14,736 nt of DNA from CAWVWF01 sp963933885 (GTDB lineage: Bacteria; Bacteroidota; Bacteroidia; Flavobacteriales_C; GCA-002722245): NCBI GenBank assembly GCA_963933885.1, contig CAWVWF010000074.1, forward strand, positions 1 through 14,736, given 5' to 3'. The notes beneath the pieces were generated by a model, which was given only the letters and a program-made list of their open reading frames with translations, did no database searches and was not told the DNA's origin. Each line of letters begins with the position of its first letter. Position 1 is the stretch's first letter. Positions 12,442-14,736 of this stretch are shown here, piece after piece. A program made the position numbers and the translations under genes.

Positions 12442-14736
12442 TTAATCTCTTTTAAAGTTAATAATGAATTTACTTCCATTAGAAAATTCATAGTTAATAT
12501 CTCCATCTATTTGATCTACAAGTGTTACCACTAATTGTAAACCAAGAGAGTCTGTATTTCTAAAATCTAAACCAGTTGGTAATCCTCCTCCGGAATCATG
12601 AACAACTAATATTTTACTGTCTCCATCTTTCTCAAATGAAATTTTAATGTTTCCTTCCGTTTTTTCGCTGAAAGCGTATTTGAAACAGTTGGATACAAGT
12701 TCATTAACGATTAATCCACAAGGGATAGATGAATCTAAAGATAGTGATATCTCATCAATGTCAAAATCTAAGTCGATATTTCTGTCGGGAGACATATAAG
12801 AATACTTCAAGTTTGTACAAAGGTTGCGTAAGTATTCAGCAAAATTCACATAGGCTAAATCCGCTGATTGATATAAACTTTCGTGAATAAATGCCATAGA
12901 TTTTATTCTATCTTGACATTCTTGAATTATTGTAAGTGTGCCAGGGTCTTCAATATATGAAGTTTGTAAATTAAGAATTGAACTTATTACTTGAAGGTTG
13001 TTTTTTACTCTATGGTGAACTTCTTTTAATAAGATCTCTTTTTGAAGTACACTTTCTTTAAGCTCTTTTTCTGCAATTTTTAATTCCGTAATATCTCTTA
13101 ATACTCCCATTAAACCAATGGTTTTTCCGGAGGAACTTTTTATTAAGGATGCAGAAAGATAACCTGTAAATTCTGAATCGTCAGCACGTTTACATTGAAT
13201 ATCTCCGGACCAACGTCCTTGGTTAAATACGATTTTTGTTACTTCTTTTTGATGTGCAGGATTACTAAAAAGTATATCTACCATTCCTCCAACTACACTT
13301 GTACTGAAAAAACCGAACCCACTAGCAGCTGCCTGATTAAATTCAGTTATGATACCAGTAGTATCCGTAGCGATAATCATATCAATAGAAGAGTTAATGA
13401 TGTACTGGGTATATTCTTTAGCAACTATTAAAGCACTTTCTGCAGTCTTTCTTTCATTAATTTCTTTTTGTAGTCTTCGTGTTGTTTCTTCCGCAACTTC
13501 CGCTCTTAATTTTTCTTTATCAGCACTTTTTCTACTTGTTATGTCTTCAACGGTACCTACTCTTCCAACAATTTCTCCTTCGGGAGACTTAAGTAGATTT
13601 ACCTGAACTTTCACCCACCTCTCATCACCGTCTACAGGAGCAATACGATATTCGTATTGGTCTTCTTCATTGTTGTTATCTACTTGTGTAATAGTTTTCT
13701 TTATTCTTGATCGATCATCTGGGTGAATTTTGTCTACCCAGTTTTCCATAAAGCCTTTAATATTCGGGTATTTTGAAATTTCCTTCAGCTTGTCATTAAT
13801 ATAAATAGCCTCTCCTTTATTATCAGTTAAGAAAATTCCTATCGGAGCATGTGAAGCTAATGTTCTAAACCGTTCTTCACTCGCTCTAATGTTTTTCTCA
13901 AATTTTACCCTTTCCGAAATATCTCTTCCACTTGCAATTATAACCTCTTCACCAAAATAGGATCCAGGGTGAAGTATCATTTCAAGAGGAAAATCTGGTT
14001 TGTTCTCAATTTTAGCCCACCATTCAAATTTTTGCGGTTCTCCATTCCATGTTTTCCCTAACTTAATGAGTTCTTCTGAAGAAGGTGTAACCAGTAATTC
14101 TCCTAGAGATTCAAAATTTTGACCTAAAATTTTATCTTTTTTAGCTTGGTATTTTTCTAGAACAGCTTTATTAACATCTAAAATTTCTCCTGAAGAATTA
14201 ATTATAAAAGTTAAGTCAGAGCTAGAATTGAAGATCTCAAAGTAACTTTTTATAGTTTGATTTTTTTGTTCTTCTGCTTTTTTCCGAAGCGTAATGTCTC
14301 TAACAATTACTTGCAAAAACATTTCCCCTTCTAAATTAAAACTATTTAAACTTACTTCTGTATCGAACTGTTCACCTGTAAGTTTCGTGTGTTGCCAATA
14401 GAAGAATTGTGAAACTCCTTCTTTTGCCTTTTGCATGAAATAATGATAATTCAATATTGAATCCGCATTGTCTGGTTGCTTTTCAGGCATTAGATCATAT
14501 AATTTGGCACCTGCAATATCCACATAACCTTTGGCTCCAAACATAGCGAGGGTTTTTTCATTGCAATCCACCATTTCGAGACCTTTCAAAATCATTATGG
14601 CATCATTGGCTTCGCTAAATAGTAATCTGTGCTTTAATTCGCTTTGGCGTAAAAGTTCATCTGCTTCAATTTCTCTTGAAATATCTCGTATAATTCCAAA
14701 ATTCGAATAATGAATACCCTTTTCGTTAACCTGTGG
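12442..14736 (-). CDS. Multi-PAS HisKA_2 sensor histidine kinase, 5' end cut by window edge
   Basis: A cytoplasmic-looking sensor kinase that should phosphorylate the LytTR regulator 6 nt downstream. The frame stays open to the right edge: 47 codons precede the Met at 14595-14593, and they read as the end of another PAS unit (NFGIIRDIS) and the linker into the next (FSEANDAIM), so that Met is internal. Numbering the 764 visible residues, PAS-type units lie near 37-152, 165-275, 286-400 and 437-552, with 'RDI' or 'EDI' ends and a coiled coil near 400-435. The HisKA_2 dimerisation domain has EVHHRVKNNLQ (572-582), the likely phospho-His being H575. The ATPase domain has NELVSN (678-683), DSGGGLP (714-720) and SLGLQLV (730-736). 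No membrane helix is visible, but the missing N-terminus might hold one. HisKA_2 kinases with LytTR partners are common in Bacteroidota. The signal is unknown. Confidence 0.93.
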   Translation of the reverse strand, partial: PQVNEKGIHYSNFGIIRDISREIEADELLRQSELKHRLLFSEANDAIMILKGLEMVDCNEKTLAMFGAKGYVDIAGAKLYDLMPEKQPDNADSILNYHYFMQKAKEGVSQFFYWQHTKLTGEQFDTEVSLNSFNLEGEMFLQVIVRDITLRKKAEEQKNQTIKSYFEIFNSSSDLTFIINSSGEILDVNKAVLEKYQAKKDKILGQNFESLGELLVTPSSEELIKLGKTWNGEPQKFEWWAKIENKPDFPLEMILHPGSYFGEEVIIASGRDISERVKFEKNIRASEERFRTLASHAPIGIFLTDNKGEAIYINDKLKEISKYPNIKGFMENWVDKIHPDDRSRIKKTITQVDNNNEEDQYEYRIAPVDGDERWVKVQVNLLKSPEGEIVGRVGTVEDITSRKSADKEKLRAEVAEETTRRLQKEINERKTAESALIVAKEYTQYIINSSIDMIIATDTTGIITEFNQAAASGFGFFSTSVVGGMVDILFSNPAHQKEVTKIVFNQGRWSGDIQCKRADDSEFTGYLSASLIKSSSGKTIGLMGVLRDITELKIAEKELKESVLQKEILLKEVHHRVKNNLQVISSILNLQTSYIEDPGTLTIIQECQDRIKSMAFIHESLYQSADLAYVNFAEYLRNLCTNLKYSYMSPDRNIDLDFDIDEISLSLDSSIPCGLIVNELVSNCFKYAFSEKTEGNIKISFEKDGDSKILVVHDSGGGLPTGLDFRNTDSLGLQLVVTLVDQIDGDINYEFSNGSKFIINFKRD

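Noticed and set aside
13195..13606. Two plus-strand open frames inside the histidine kinase gene
   Set aside because: Both are antisense to conserved PAS domains and overlap one another; their translations look like reverse-frame noise.

Overview
This AT-rich window comes from a member of the Bacteroidota, most likely the Flavobacteriales. Four things point there: an outer-membrane DUF3078 protein with a typical 'SAQ' signal-peptide end; a HisKA_2 kinase paired with a LytTR response regulator; candidate promoters of the TAnnTTTG type; and the absence of obvious Shine-Dalgarno tracts. I see no rRNA, tRNA, CRISPR array, insertion sequence or phage gene. Both ends of the window cut through genes.

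Region 1 (1-3008, + strand) is a tightly packed operon. It holds the 3' part of rmlA (glucose-1-phosphate thymidylyltransferase), an extended-SDR nucleotide-sugar epimerase/decarboxylase, a polyprenyl diphosphate synthase with a GGPP-type chain-length pocket that starts at TTG, and a small protein of unknown function coupled by a TAATG overlap. Gaps are 1 and 4 nt, then a 1-nt overlap. It mixes activated-sugar synthesis with isoprenoid synthesis.

Region 2 (3019-7666, - strand) holds housekeeping and metabolic genes. Ribonuclease R converges on region 1 with a 10-nt gap. Upstream of it lies a membrane fatty-acid desaturase of the QxxHH type, also starting at TTG, and then an FMN-dependent nitronate monooxygenase-family protein. 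A possible 54-residue membrane microprotein lies between the last two on the other strand.

Region 3 (7667-10350) is a regulator cluster. A small Cro/C1-type repressor (+) converges on a 327-residue HTH protein (-) through a strong shared terminator. Upstream of that, on the same strand, is a membrane-anchored AraC-type regulator with a predicted periplasmic jelly-roll domain. Both HTH genes carry a palindrome directly before the start codon, which looks like autoregulation. The AraC-type gene is divergent from the DUF3078 outer-membrane protein gene, and their candidate promoter elements nearly touch.

Region 4 (10351-14736) contains the DUF3078 gene, a small unknown gene between two terminators, and a two-component operon: a multi-PAS HisKA_2 histidine kinase, still open at the right edge, followed 6 nt later by a LytTR response regulator with a very clear intrinsic terminator.

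No wholly new multi-gene system is evident. The most unusual piece is the one-component transmembrane AraC regulator, its tandem HTH partner and its possible outer-membrane target.
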